Positions 1-9,512 of a stretch of 35,479 nucleotides of DNA are shown here, piece by piece. A program made the position numbers and the translations under genes. The DNA is from Amoeboaphelidium occidentale (Eukaryota; Aphelidiomycota; Aphelidea). The stretch spans positions 1-35,479 of the forward strand of contig JALGPX010000120.1 of NCBI GenBank assembly GCA_023515795.1. Direction: 5' to 3'. Numbering within the stretch: position 1 is the first letter of the stretch; each line of letters opens with the position of its first letter. The notes beneath the pieces were generated by a model. That model did not search any database. It had not been told where the DNA came from and saw nothing but the letters and a program-made list of their open reading frames with translations.

Positions 1-21
1 TCAGTTACTTTAGGTGTGGGT

Positions 22-512
22 TCGGCTGTGGCGGCCGGGGTTGAAACAAGTAACAAACGGGAAGTTGCAAAAAAAAACATGCTAATTGCCCGTCCGAAGG
101 ACGGGGGAGACATCTAGTTTTGCTCGTATAAAAAATCTATTTCGTTTCTGTCGCTGTGACTTGCTTCTGCTTTTGTCGTCGATATTCCTCCAGTTCCTTC
201 ATTTGTTGACGCATAAAGGCGTTTGATGGCTCTTCCTTCTTTGTTGAGATGTTATGCTTTGATGCTANTCGGCTGTGGCGGCCGGGGTTGAAACAAGTAA
301 CAAACGGGAAGTTGCAAAAAAAACATGCTAGGTGCCCGTCCGAAGGACGGGGGAGACATCTAGTTTTGCTCGTATAAAAATCTATTTCGTTTCTGTCGCT
401 GTGACTTGCTTCTGCTTTTGTCGTCGATATTCCTCTAGTTCCTTCATTTGTTGACGCATAAAGGCGTTTGATGGCTCTTCCTTCTTTGTTGAGATGTTAT
501 GCTTTGATGCTA
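22..512. repeat. Direct duplication around a 1-base gap (villin gene 3' end)
   Basis: Copy A is 22-267, a single N is at 268, and copy B is 269-512. The copies differ by one A in a poly-A tract, by 'aatt' versus 'aggt' and by one C/T change. Both carry the last codons and 3' flank of the gelsolin-repeat gene. The pattern fits two overlapping contig ends or alleles joined by a scaffold gap. Bases 1-21 are outside the repeat and I recognise nothing in them. Confidence 0.9.
335..351 (-). other. 7-bp hairpin in the 3' flank of the gelsolin-repeat gene
   Basis: A perfect inverted repeat CCCGTCC-TTC-GGACGGG (minus-strand reading) starts about 30 bases beyond the stop codon. It is followed about ten bases later by a run of eight T. 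The duplicate contig end holds the same hairpin at 89-105. In a bacterium this would be called a rho-independent terminator. In this eukaryotic setting it is probably a 3'-UTR stem-loop of unknown role. Confidence 0.5.
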
Positions 513-3500
513 TTGCTTCACCTTGTGTTGCATCAATACCAAGAACTCTATGACCAGCAGGTTCAATTTGATATTTATCACCCCATCCCAGGAAGAACGC
601 TTTGAAATCAGCAGTTTCAGCACCTTCTCTTACCATAACCAAATCACATCTTAAAACGCCAGTAATTGTTGTTCTCTTTCTTGGAGCTTTTCGTTCTTCC
701 TTTGTTTTATCGCTTGTATCCCATTCAGATCTATCTAGAGATCTTCCGTCGTCTAAATGATCAAAATATGCATCAGCGCTCTTCTTTGCTAATTTAATAA
801 CGACATCACTAGCCTCTTTTCCAATCCATGCCCATAGCAGATTAGGTTTTCCTAAACCGGGAGCAGCGTCAAGTAAACACACAGTTTCACTTCTTAAATC
901 AGATACTGTGTAATTAAAGGATAAATCTTGTACTTCAAACTTTCCATTCTCTGTTGAACATCTAAACATTCTTGGAGGCGGAATGGAATAATAAAATCCT
1001 TGGCCATACGGGACAGGATTGGATGCAGTCGGTCTTTCAAATGTCGGAGCAATTAATGACCAAAAAGCCTTTGGCTCTGACTTCTCTTTAACAACCGAGT
1101 ACAGTGTAGGGGCAGACAAAGATGCTCTTGTAACTGATCCAGGATTTTGTTGTGGCTCAAGTCGGAGAGCTACCAGTCTGTTTACGATTGCATAAGCCTT
1201 TCTTTCCTCTTCTTTTGATGCACCTTTGCCAACCCATACAAAAGTATTAGATTCAGTATTAGGATCTAATCCGTTCTTGCCCGTATACATGATTATATAG
1301 ATATCTCTGGTGCACAGAGATGTAACCATTGGACATACTTGAACAGCACGGCAAACTTTGTATTTCAAGTCTGTTCTGACATGATACATAAACACATTAT
1401 CAGGGTTGATGCCATCAGCAGCATTTCTAGTCAAATCTTTGAGTGGTCTTGGAATGAGCTCTTCAAACTTTTCAGGACGGCTTCCGCGATGTACCACAAT
1501 TTCTCTGTCTAAATGAGCCAAGAATGCAATACTTTCTTTCTCCTGTTCAAAAAACACTGTCTTTATATCAATAGTTCCATCAATGACTTGAGATACTAGC
1601 TCCTCAAGAACGCTCTTAAATTGGAACTGGAATTGCAAGACTCCAAAAGAAGGTTTGCCAACATCACGTCCTTTCCACAAATAAATTGCGCATTCATAAG
1701 ACGTTTGCTTTTCTTCATCTGCTTTTTCTTGCTCTGAAAGGTCGGCTTTAGAGCTTATTGGGGATAGAGGAACGTCATCTTCAGTCTTTTCTTCCTCCTT
1801 CTTGTAAATACAAAGGAAAACATATGTCTCTTGACTCCAGAAATGGCATCTTTCTCTGCAGCCTTCTTGAGTCCATTCAGGCAATCTTAAATATCTGTTG
1901 GAGCTCTTTTCAAAGATGAAGCATTGCGTAGATTGTAGCAGCAAATTAGCCTTCTTGAACATTTGATCGATGATATCGTCTTCTTGAGTTGTATTCTTAC
2001 CGCTATAAGCAGGTGAATACAAGACTTTGATATCAACTTGAATTCCGCCTTCCTTCCTTTGCCTCTGATACTTCTCTTTAGCATCAATAGAACGAGCAAA
2101 AGTTGCTTTAACTTCACTGAAATCAACAGACTTTGATGAATTCTCCCAATAATGGAATCTTGCTTTGAAAGCTTCATTTTCAACTCCTTCCATCTGCTTT
2201 GAGTTGAGGCAGAACTCTGGTCTCTCTTTCAAAGGATAAATTTTGTTGATGAGAACAAACTCGACAATTTCTCTCAATTCCAAAGTAGATTTTCGTCCTG
2301 TCCAGAAGTAAATCTCGTTACCGCAGTCCAAGACAGCGCAACCTTGACTATTCAAAAGCTCCCTCTTTGGCAAAACCAGCTTTCCTGAATTGTTTACATT
2401 GTCAAGTGGATAAGCCTTTTGCATGCTTGGATGAATTGAGTTCACATTCTTCGACTCGCATTCAGGACCGAAAACGTAAAGGCAAGGAAGAGCATTCTGC
2501 TCCATTTCAGAAGAACATTCACCTGCATTTCTTCTGTCTCCGCCAAAAACATCCCAAAACTCATCAGGTTCTCTTGCATCCTGAACTTCAAACAGATCAG
2601 CTTTTCCAACTGGACGTTCATTACTTATAATCCTGTTTGCCAAGAACTTTCCTTGAATTCTGTCACCCAAAGAGCTCGACTTGCCCTGCCATAGATACAA
2701 AATCAATCCTCCATCAATCAAATAAACATGTTTAGAGTTAAGAGAATTCGGTGAAAGACTTATCAATTCAACAACGAGATCACCCATTAAAGACTCCTCC
2801 TTCGCCTCGCCTTTAATTGTTTTGCGAAGAAACCTCTTGCAACCGACACGATACATCAACACAGCGTATTCTCTTTCTTGAACAGTGAACAATCCGCTAT
2901 CAACTGCGTTGGTCGCGTCTGTCACTGTGTAGTCGATATTATTACCCAAGAACATGTTTACAAAGTTTTTACTGGCGTTCGAACTTTCTTCTCTGGAAAC
3001 TTTGGTTTGAACATTTAGCATGTCCTTCAAACCAACTGCATACACTGCTGATGATGCTTTCTTGTCTAACGAAGCCTCCTCTCCGACATATTGATAGACA
3101 CGATAGTCCAGTCTTCCATCATTCTTAGAGAAGCTTTCCAGAATAACATAAGCATCGCCCTCACAAAACGTTCCAATTTCATTCTTGCTTAACTCAACTG
3201 GTTTCATGTCTTCAATTCTAAAGACCGAAATACCCTCCTTCATTCCAACGCTAGTAGGAAAGAACTCAGAGTAGTCAACTATATTCTTTTGAATTGTTTC
3301 AGTCCATTTCTTCTTACTTGAATACGACTCAGCCGTGCCTTTTTCTGGCTTCTTGTCCTTTGACGCTTTTCCAGAAGTAAGATCATCGGAAGAGGCCCAA
3401 AAATCATCTTCACCATTCTTTTTCTTCATATCTTCCGCATATTTTCGCAACAGTAGAACTTCTTCGTCTTCTTTTACTTCACTGATACGCGCTAAAGAAC

Positions 3501-4122
3501 CTTGGAAGCGTTTCTTTCGTAGCAAATCCTCAACACGCCCATGATCCATAGCAGTTGTTTCAGCCAATGCTTTAACGAAAGCGTTACCTGCAGTCATAAA
3601 AGCATCAAAGTAAGATGGATTCTGAATGATCTCCTCCTCTCTGCGTCTTGAGAGCTCAAACAACTCCCTCTGTTTTGAGTCGATATGTGTAGACACAGAG
3701 AAATCAATACCGTAGAACTCAACGGGATGTATAGTATAACGCTTTGGACGAGGAGGTATCTTTTTCTTCCTTCTCAATAGAGCCAAGTCCTTCAAACGCT
3801 TGCGTCTCATATTGAACAGTTCCTTATCAGCATCTCTTCTGTTCCTATTGGCAGCACTCCTACTCTCGAACTCCTTCTTTTTCAGATCAGCTTCCAAGCT
3901 CTTGATATCAGCCCTTTTGAATGACTCTTCAATGGTCTTCCTTGTAAGATTCCTCATTGCAATATCCGAGCTCTGTTCCTTTTCTCGTGTAGCCAAACGA
4001 TCAACTTTTCTTGCTTCCCTTCTCAATGCCAATTCCTTTTCATACTTTTCAAGATCAGCCTTCCTTTGCTTCTCTCGCTCGGCCCTTTCCTGCCTGAGCT
4101 TCTCCACGATATCAGAGGGCAT
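382..4122 (-). CDS. Gelsolin/villin-repeat protein with charged N-terminal coil
   Basis: This 1246-residue single-exon gene starts at an ATG and ends in TAG. Residues 1-125 are very rich in K, R and E with heptad-like spacing and probably form a long helix or coiled coil. Residues about 126-245 are unassigned. Residues about 295-1130 hold what look like six divergent gelsolin-like repeats. Recognisable pieces are the G1-type 'VFRIEDMKPVEL' with 'GDAYVILES', the G2-type 'VYLIDGG..LYLWQGK', and the G5-type 'DIYIIMYTG' with 'FVWVGKGASKEEE'. The family severs, caps or bundles actin filaments, often under calcium control. I see no C-terminal villin headpiece; the protein ends in another short K/E/Q-rich helix. 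Length and order resemble the extended villin-like proteins of amoebae rather than plain gelsolin. Gelsolin-repeat proteins are unusual in fungi, so an actin role in amoeboid or zoospore motility is a reasonable inference. Confidence 0.85.
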   Translation of the reverse strand: MPSDIVEKLRQERAEREKQRKADLEKYEKELALRREARKVDRLATREKEQSSDIAMRNLTRKTIEESFKRADIKSLEADLKKKEFESRSAANRNRRDADKELFNMRRKRLKDLALLRRKKKIPPRPKRYTIHPVEFYGIDFSVSTHIDSKQRELFELSRRREEEIIQNPSYFDAFMTAGNAFVKALAETTAMDHGRVEDLLRKKRFQGSLARISEVKEDEEVLLLRKYAEDMKKKNGEDDFWASSDDLTSGKASKDKKPEKGTAESYSSKKKWTETIQKNIVDYSEFFPTSVGMKEGISVFRIEDMKPVELSKNEIGTFCEGDAYVILESFSKNDGRLDYRVYQYVGEEASLDKKASSAVYAVGLKDMLNVQTKVSREESSNASKNFVNMFLGNNIDYTVTDATNAVDSGLFTVQEREYAVLMYRVGCKRFLRKTIKGEAKEESLMGDLVVELISLSPNSLNSKHVYLIDGGLILYLWQGKSSSLGDRIQGKFLANRIISNERPVGKADLFEVQDAREPDEFWDVFGGDRRNAGECSSEMEQNALPCLYVFGPECESKNVNSIHPSMQKAYPLDNVNNSGKLVLPKRELLNSQGCAVLDCGNEIYFWTGRKSTLELREIVEFVLINKIYPLKERPEFCLNSKQMEGVENEAFKARFHYWENSSKSVDFSEVKATFARSIDAKEKYQRQRKEGGIQVDIKVLYSPAYSGKNTTQEDDIIDQMFKKANLLLQSTQCFIFEKSSNRYLRLPEWTQEGCRERCHFWSQETYVFLCIYKKEEEKTEDDVPLSPISSKADLSEQEKADEEKQTSYECAIYLWKGRDVGKPSFGVLQFQFQFKSVLEELVSQVIDGTIDIKTVFFEQEKESIAFLAHLDREIVVHRGSRPEKFEELIPRPLKDLTRNAADGINPDNVFMYHVRTDLKYKVCRAVQVCPMVTSLCTRDIYIIMYTGKNGLDPNTESNTFVWVGKGASKEEERKAYAIVNRLVALRLEPQQNPGSVTRASLSAPTLYSVVKEKSEPKAFWSLIAPTFERPTASNPVPYGQGFYYSIPPPRMFRCSTENGKFEVQDLSFNYTVSDLRSETVCLLDAAPGLGKPNLLWAWIGKEASDVVIKLAKKSADAYFDHLDDGRSLDRSEWDTSDKTKEERKAPRKRTTITGVLRCDLVMVREGAETADFKAFFLGWGDKYQIEPAGHRVLGIDATQGEAIASKHNISTKKEEPSNAFMRQQMKELEEYRRQKQKQVTATETK

Positions 4123-4182
4123 TTCTTACAACGGAAATGATTTAAAAATAAAACGCAAAAGCTGAAACAACGCAAAGTTCAT

Positions 4183-4671
4183 CTATTCGCGCAATTCAAA
4201 GGGATAATTTCTTGATAGACCACTGGAGACATCTTGAAACAACCATTTATGATATTCTTCCAGTAAGGATTGATGATCAAAAGCTAAAGGGACATTTCTC
4301 TTGACAAGATCTTCAATATCAAACCATTTGTAATCATGAGCATCATCGTCAGCCTTTAAGTCATCCACATTAGCAATTTTGACAGCGTAAGCAATCGTTA
4401 CGATGTGTTGACGCGGATCTCTGGAAGGGTCACCTCTAACGGAAACAAGTTCAGGTTCAAAGCCCTTCAAATGTGTCTCTTCTTCAAGCTCTCTTAGAAC
4501 AGCCATCTTAGGATCCTCGCCATAATCAACAAACCCACCAGGAAAAGCGTAAAATCCCTTGAATGGATCCCTGCCACGTTGTATCATTAACACTTTGAGT
4601 TGTTTCGTAAGAGGATTCAAAGTTGAAACCAGAGTGTCTACGGTTAATGCAGGATTTATATAGTTTGGCAT
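4183..4671 (-). CDS. Nudix hydrolase (162 aa)
   Basis: Nudix enzymes hydrolyse a nucleoside diphosphate linked to another group, for example NADH, ADP-ribose or 8-oxo-dGTP. The Nudix box is clear: GGFVDYGEDPKMAVLREL then EEET, matching Gx5Ex7REUxEE. The usual glycine two positions after the last glutamates is His here. The N-terminal strand 'VLMIQRGRDPFKGFYAFPGG' is typical of ADP-ribose or NADH pyrophosphatase-like members. The reading frame stays open 11 codons upstream of the ATG, but only from a TTG, so I start at the ATG (4669-4671). The start lies 34 bp from the ATG of the divergent guanine deaminase gene. The substrate cannot be decided from the sequence. Confidence 0.88.
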   Translation of the reverse strand: MPNYINPALTVDTLVSTLNPLTKQLKVLMIQRGRDPFKGFYAFPGGFVDYGEDPKMAVLRELEEETHLKGFEPELVSVRGDPSRDPRQHIVTIAYAVKIANVDDLKADDDAHDYKWFDIEDLVKRNVPLAFDHQSLLEEYHKWLFQDVSSGLSRNYPFELRE

Positions 4672-4705
4672 TTCTAGGAAATAATCCAAAAGAGAAACTT
4701 CCAAA
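4672..4705. promoter_or_regulatory. 34-bp divergent spacer, Nudix gene / guanine deaminase
   Basis: Only 34 bp separate the two opposing ATG codons. Any shared promoter must extend into one or both coding regions, or the 5' UTRs must overlap. If guanine deaminase starts at its second Met (codon 9) the spacer becomes 58 bp. I see no TATA box. Confidence 0.5.
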
Positions 4706-6163
4706 ATGACAGCCGCTACTCAAAGCAAAATGTCACACGATAAAATCTCGAAAGTATTTGTTGGGCCTTTCATTCATTCAAAAGGTCTGAAACAGTTGGA
4801 AATTGTGCCTTTTGGAGCTATAGGTGTTTCTATTGATGGAAAGATTGCATTTGTTAAAGAAGCTAAAGGGTTCGATGGAGCCTCTGGGAACAAAGAAGCT
4901 ATAGAAACATGGTTGCGCTCTTTAAAAAATGAATACGGTTTCACTGAAGACATTGTGACTATGTTGGGTGTTAATCAATTTCTATTGCCGGGATTTATCG
5001 ATACGCACACGCATGCGCCGCAATATGTTAATTCTGGTTTGGGTTTGGACTTGCCGCTGCTGGACTGGTTAAGAAAATACACGTTTCCAAAAGAGGAACA
5101 GTTCAATAATGTTTCAATGGCCGACAGAGTGTATCCTGCTGCAATACGTCGTCATGTATCCTTTGGCACTACTACGTGTTGCTATTATGGGACTATACAC
5201 TTGGAATCTACCAAACGTCTGGTTGATTTGGTGCAAATGGTTGGCCAAAGAGCATTAATTGGTAAAGTGAATATGGACAAGAACTCGCCACCCGATTTAA
5301 CTGAAGACACAAAAAGAAGTGTTCAGGAAACTAAAGAGTTTGTGGAATATGTTCTGGCAAAGAAAGACTCTCGTTTAATTCCTTGTATCACACCAAGATT
5401 TGCTCCTTCTTGTACTGATGAGTTAATGAAAAGTTTGGGCGGCATTTCAAGACATTATAAAACTCCTATTCAGAGTCATTTATCAGAGAATGTTGCGGAA
5501 TGTGAATGGGTCAAGGATTTATTTCCTGATTGTTCAAATTATGCATCTGTTTATGATAAGTTTGGATTACTGACTGAAAAGACTATTATGGCACATTGTA
5601 TCTATTTATCTGATGAAGAGATTAAGCTCTTGAAAGATCGTGGAGTTGGTGTTTCCCATTGTCCCAATTCAAACTTTGGGTTATCTTCTGGTATCTGCAA
5701 TGTCAGACGGCTTTTAACTAATGGCGTGAAAGTTGGCCTTGGTACAGATGTGTCAGGAGGGCATCATCCTTCAATGCTTGACGCTATGAAACATGCGATT
5801 CTCGCTTCAAAGCTGTTGCCTAAGGAAGAGGCTTTGACTGTTGGAGAAGTCTTCTATTTAGCAACGATGGGCTCCGCAGAAATTTGTGGTCTGAAGAACA
5901 CAGTTGGAAACTTTGAATTCGGAAAAGATTTCGACGCAGTACTGGTCAACATCAAACAACTTTCGCAAATAGTTGGTGAAGAGGTTAAGCCGCATCATCA
6001 CAAGATTGCTCTGGAGTTAAGTAGCAATCATCACATTAACAATATTGATTTATGGGATCATGATGACTTGAGTACTGCTTTTGAGCGCTTTGTTTATTTG
6101 GCAGACGATAGAAACATTGAAAAAGTCTTTGTTAAGGGGCAAATAATTAAAAACTCTTCATAA
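4706..6163 (+). CDS. Guanine deaminase
   Basis: This amidohydrolase converts guanine to xanthine and ammonia in purine catabolism. The protein has 485 residues (human about 454) and a single exon. Metal and catalytic residues of the family are in place: HTH at 101-103 in 'PGFIDTHTHAPQY', H258 and E261 in 'IQSHLSEN', H297 in 'MAHC', and D348 in 'LGTDVSGG'. 'SHCPNSNFGLSSG' and 'LLDWLRKYTFP' are typical guanine-deaminase signatures. A second Met at codon 9 is an alternative start. Xanthine made here would feed urate, allantoin and urea, and the urease chaperone UreG lies 7 kb away, although the two genes are not clustered. The stop codon is 18 bp from that of the convergent membrane-protein gene. 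Confidence 0.95.
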   Translation: MTAATQSKMSHDKISKVFVGPFIHSKGLKQLEIVPFGAIGVSIDGKIAFVKEAKGFDGASGNKEAIETWLRSLKNEYGFTEDIVTMLGVNQFLLPGFIDTHTHAPQYVNSGLGLDLPLLDWLRKYTFPKEEQFNNVSMADRVYPAAIRRHVSFGTTTCCYYGTIHLESTKRLVDLVQMVGQRALIGKVNMDKNSPPDLTEDTKRSVQETKEFVEYVLAKKDSRLIPCITPRFAPSCTDELMKSLGGISRHYKTPIQSHLSENVAECEWVKDLFPDCSNYASVYDKFGLLTEKTIMAHCIYLSDEEIKLLKDRGVGVSHCPNSNFGLSSGICNVRRLLTNGVKVGLGTDVSGGHHPSMLDAMKHAILASKLLPKEEALTVGEVFYLATMGSAEICGLKNTVGNFEFGKDFDAVLVNIKQLSQIVGEEVKPHHHKIALELSSNHHINNIDLWDHDDLSTAFERFVYLADDRNIEKVFVKGQIIKNSS

Positions 6164-6181
6164 TCTTTATCTATCTACACA

Positions 6182-7362
6182 TCAAGACGTGGTTTCGATC
6201 GTGCTCGATTTGATAACTTCAGGCTCTTTACCTTCACCTTCATCTTTCCCTGTTTCCGGATCTTTCTTCTCATCAAGAGAAACATTTGATGAATGCGGTG
6301 TTTGAGTTTCTGTTGCCAGTCTGAATATCAAAAGCACGCACGACAAGAACCAGATAACAACAGTGTAGAACGAACCAACCGTATTAATAACTCCAAGGAA
6401 AATACCATCATCCTGAACATAATTCGTCACTAGAATTATTAAGGAGTTTTACAAAAAAGAAATAGCTAACCTTGATAAGTAGGGAATGTTCTGATTTGAA
6501 CTTGATAGTATAATCCGCTAACAAAGCGTATTAGCGTTGAAGAAACGTTATTTATCGTAAAAGATTCCAACTCATAGTGATCATTAGCTGTGCCCATATC
6601 ACCGTTCGTGCGACAAGTTGCTTCCAGTAAAGATGTGGAAGTTAAGTCTCTAGGACAACATGCGTTTGTGTCGTCTAGAATAGTTTCAGAACTCAATTGG
6701 AAAGGTGTCAAGGACCAAGATTGTGCATCTGGTTTAGAGCTAGTGTCCGCAACCGTGAAGAACTTCCATTCTTGATACTGGAAAGCGTGAGTCCCGTAAA
6801 ACAGATCAATATGCTTTGTGGCCGAAGTAACAAACGTAAAATTCTTTGACAGAGAGATCGACTGTAATGCAAGTTTAACACCAGAGGAGCAGCTTACTGT
6901 CCCTGAGAAGTCATCATATACAGCAGAATCACAATTTTGACTGCGCTTCCAAATAATACGCGGTCCATCATTAGGATTTGTGGTAAAGCAAAAGTTCAAA
7001 TCAATTGCTGACCCAGAAGGATAAAATCTACAAAGGTCCATAAAAGGGTTGAGATTTCCTTCTTTGATCTTTCGTACACATCCACTGCTAACGACTGACG
7101 AGTAACTGTCTGTAACATAACATCCTTCTGGCGCTGTACAGTTCAAACTTGCCGAAAATACTTGATCAGACACAGATACAGTCTCAAAAGTAACTTGAGG
7201 CTTTCTCGTAGTGAGTGTAAGAATACTGACAGTGATGTATGCAGCAATTATCAAAGGCAAGAACACGGTGAACAGACCACCTAGAGAAGTCCTGGTACCA
7301 GGATCATCTTTCTTCCTAACAAAGAAATCAATTCTCTGCAAAAAGTTAAGTCTTTTAGCCAT
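6182..7362 (-). CDS. Two-pass membrane protein with Cys-rich lumenal/extracellular domain (unknown)
   Basis: Two exons, 7362-6471 and 6429-6182, are joined across a 41-bp GT..AG intron (6430-6470). Splicing is in phase 1 (CAA G|TG ACG) and gives a 379-residue protein. The order is a short basic N-terminus with 'FLQRIDFFVRK', a transmembrane helix at about residues 30-50, a roughly 240-residue domain with many cysteines and several N-x-S/T sites, a second helix 'FYTVVIWFLSCVLLIFRL', and an acidic, K/E-rich cytoplasmic tail. The N-cytoplasmic, loop-lumenal, C-cytoplasmic layout resembles ERGIC-type cargo receptors, but I see no diagnostic motif. I do not recognise the family. It is divergently arranged with the secreted protein gene, 228 bp away. 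Confidence 0.75.
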
Positions 7363-7590
7363 TTTCGTGGGTTTGTGAAGAAAGCGGCGGCATCTATTTA
7401 TAGATCAGGGCCTCCAAGTGACGTTCCTCCCGAATAGAAATGGCCGTTACAATCCTCAATGCTCGATAAGTTGTATCTAAGTATTTTTGTTGCTGTTTTT
7501 AATTCTCCTGATGCTACAACAATCTACTGCGCAGATGTATAATGCTCGAGCCCAATCATGTTTCTTTCCCGCGATTTTTGAATCTTTCTA
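7363..7590. promoter_or_regulatory. Divergent intergenic region (membrane protein / secreted protein)
   Basis: This 228-bp spacer separates two opposing ATG codons and must hold both promoters. I see a pyrimidine-rich stretch just before the plus-strand start but no motif I would name. Confidence 0.4.
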
Positions 7591-8811
7591 ATGTTAATTT
7601 TACTTCTTCTCATACTTATAGACTTTTGCTTAGCTGCAACAACAATCCCAACTGTAGATATTTCTTTTGGCCGAGCTTTGCCGAAAGATCATGCGTTTGA
7701 TGCATATTGTCCTCAGAATTCTCACGTTTCAAGAATCAACCTTTACAAATACACTTCTCAGACCATTACTTATCTTGGTGGCTTAATTTTCTTTTGCTCT
7801 GTTCTGGATGATACTGGAAAGTTGTACACGTCAAAGTTGTATGGATACGTTCAAGCTCAAGGAAATGGAAATCTGGACTTCACAACCATCACGCTGCCAG
7901 TAGATAGACCAGCAGGCCATCGCATCACCAATGTTGGTATTTCCATGTGGAACGATACTCTGTGGAATGTGGAAATTGATGGGTCTGTTGCAACTGATAA
8001 ATTAATGACCCAAATGGTAAAAGCTTCAAATGATGGATGTGAACTTATTGGCATCCGTGGAACTTATGACGATATCGCATTGCGCAGTTTGGTACTGAGT
8101 TTCAAGAATTGTAAAGATCAAACTGCTCAAGAGCGTTCCATAAACACTCAATACGGAAAAATGCTTGGCTTGCCATCTTTTGAAGGACAGTCAAGTTCAG
8201 GATTTATTTGCAATCCAGGACAATATCTTGTTCGCGTTGACGGAAACCGAGACTTGAGACTTAATGCACTTAAATTTGTATGTTCCGATGGCGAGGAAAG
8301 TCCAGTATTTGGTGATCACAGTTCTCTGAGTAATCCAGTCAACGGAGAAGTTTTGTCGGAAGGAATTTACGCTGTGTCCATTGGATATCATTTATCAGAA
8401 CGCCGAATGATATCATTAGCTTACGGAAACACAGTCTTAGGTAATGATGGCTCTAGTGACCCAGACCCAACTTATGGACAGAATCCTGGCGAAGAAACTT
8501 ATGCGTTCACTATTGATTCAAGCGGTAATGTTGTAATGCCTTTTGGTACAGAGAGTGATGGACTTAATTGCAAAGCCGTTGGCGCGCAAGTATGGTCGAC
8601 ACAGACTCAAGTGAATAGCATGCAAATGATTTATGATTGTACTGTTAACACTGTTGCTGTTTCATCGACGCCAATATCAAAGCAACAAACTTTTATCACG
8701 GAGCAGTTAGATTCTTTGGACGGCTACAGCGCAAACTATACAGCACTGATGAATACTCAAAGAGAGTTCTTTGAAGAATTGCCAAAATTGGTCTTTCTAA
8801 ACCAGTACTAG
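7591..8811 (+). CDS. Secreted cysteine-repeat protein, possibly lectin-like (unknown)
   Basis: A 406-residue single-exon protein. The first 16 residues ([16 protein letters not shown]) form a strong signal peptide, with no later transmembrane helix or obvious GPI signal. The mature part repeats a loose module: a cysteine, 25-40 residues of beta-type sequence with a hydrophobic 'L..L.F' strand, then a second cysteine. Modules appear near residues 40-70 (CPQN..FFC), 150-175 (CELI..KNC), 206-232 (CNPG..KFVC) and 329-352 (CKAV..IYDC). The spacing recalls jacalin-like beta-prism repeats with an added disulfide, but this is weak inference. No catalytic motif is visible. A host-, substrate- or wall-binding role would fit a secreted repeat protein. 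I do not recognise a named family. Confidence 0.7.
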   Translation: MLILLLLILIDFCLAATTIPTVDISFGRALPKDHAFDAYCPQNSHVSRINLYKYTSQTITYLGGLIFFCSVLDDTGKLYTSKLYGYVQAQGNGNLDFTTITLPVDRPAGHRITNVGISMWNDTLWNVEIDGSVATDKLMTQMVKASNDGCELIGIRGTYDDIALRSLVLSFKNCKDQTAQERSINTQYGKMLGLPSFEGQSSSGFICNPGQYLVRVDGNRDLRLNALKFVCSDGEESPVFGDHSSLSNPVNGEVLSEGIYAVSIGYHLSERRMISLAYGNTVLGNDGSSDPDPTYGQNPGEETYAFTIDSSGNVVMPFGTESDGLNCKAVGAQVWSTQTQVNSMQMIYDCTVNTVAVSSTPISKQQTFITEQLDSLDGYSANYTALMNTQREFFEELPKLVFLNQY

Positions 8812-8860
8812 ACACAAACTGAATCGCGCCACTTCATTTTTCTGTTCACTGAGATTTGCG

Positions 8861-9440
8861 ATGGGAATCCTTCTAACAAAACTCATGACGCTTTTCTGGC
8901 GGAAGGAAGAAATAAAAGTAGTCCTTGTTGGTCTTGACAATGCGGGTAAAACCACCGTACTTTATAAACTGTAAGTCTGTACAATATCGCTAGGCCGTAA
9001 CCTGTTGAAGGCTTCTGAACGAAGTGGTCGCAACAACACCGACTATCGGTTCTAATGTGGAGGAAATCATTTACAAGAACATTCACTTTCTTATGTGGGA
9101 CGTTGGGGGTCAGGAATCACTGCGGAAGTCATGGGCAACTTATTATATCAACACAAAAGCAGTTATTATGGTCATTGACTCTACAGACAAGGACCGGCTG
9201 GGCATAGTGACAAATGAACTGCATAAAATGATGGAACATGAGAGTCTGAAGCATTCGAGTCTTCTTGTGTTGGCTAATAAGCAGGATATGAAGGGTGCGA
9301 TGACAGCGTCGCAGATTTCTGATGCACTGCGGCTTACTTCTTTGAAAGATCGGCAATGGCACATTCAAGCATGTTGCGCTTTGACGGGGGAGGGACTATT
9401 TGATGGTCTCGACTGGATAGTCACAAAGCTGACATCTTGA
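8861..9440 (+). CDS. ARL5: ADP-ribosylation factor-like GTPase Arl5
   Basis: Two exons, 8861-8970 and 9011-9440, around a 40-bp intron (8971-9010, GTAAGT..AG, branch-like CGTAACC). Splicing inside a Leu codon gives 179 residues, the length of animal ARL5. Gly2 follows the initiator Met as an N-myristoylation site. Motifs are 'GLDNAGKTT' (G1), '[11 protein letters not shown]' (switch I), 'WDVGGQES' (switch II) and 'NKQD' (G4). '[15 protein letters not shown]' and '[14 protein letters not shown]' match Arl5 more closely than Arf1 or other Arls. Arl5 acts at the trans-Golgi network, recruiting the GARP tether for endosome-to-Golgi transport. The open frame of exon 2 alone would give a false start; the splice restores the P-loop. 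Confidence 0.95.
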
Positions 9441-9512
9441 TAGGTTTTTATTAGGAGGGTATCCAATAGTCTCTTGCTGTGCGCGATTTCATCATTAACT
9501 TTCTTTTACTGT

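Noticed and set aside
335-351. Bacterial origin suggested by terminator-like hairpins and ureG.
   Set aside because: Introns, chitin synthase, NPHP4 and Arl5 show that the DNA is eukaryotic, and UreG has the eukaryotic His-rich extension.
1887-2183. Minus-strand 98-residue frame within the gelsolin-repeat gene, and similar frames in other large genes.
   Set aside because: They lie inside well-supported coding regions in another frame or strand and show no family motif.
4672-4704. TTG start of the Nudix gene and similar TTG starts for NPHP4 and the receptor.
   Set aside because: Eukaryotic genes start at ATG, and an in-frame ATG lies 5-11 codons downstream in each case.
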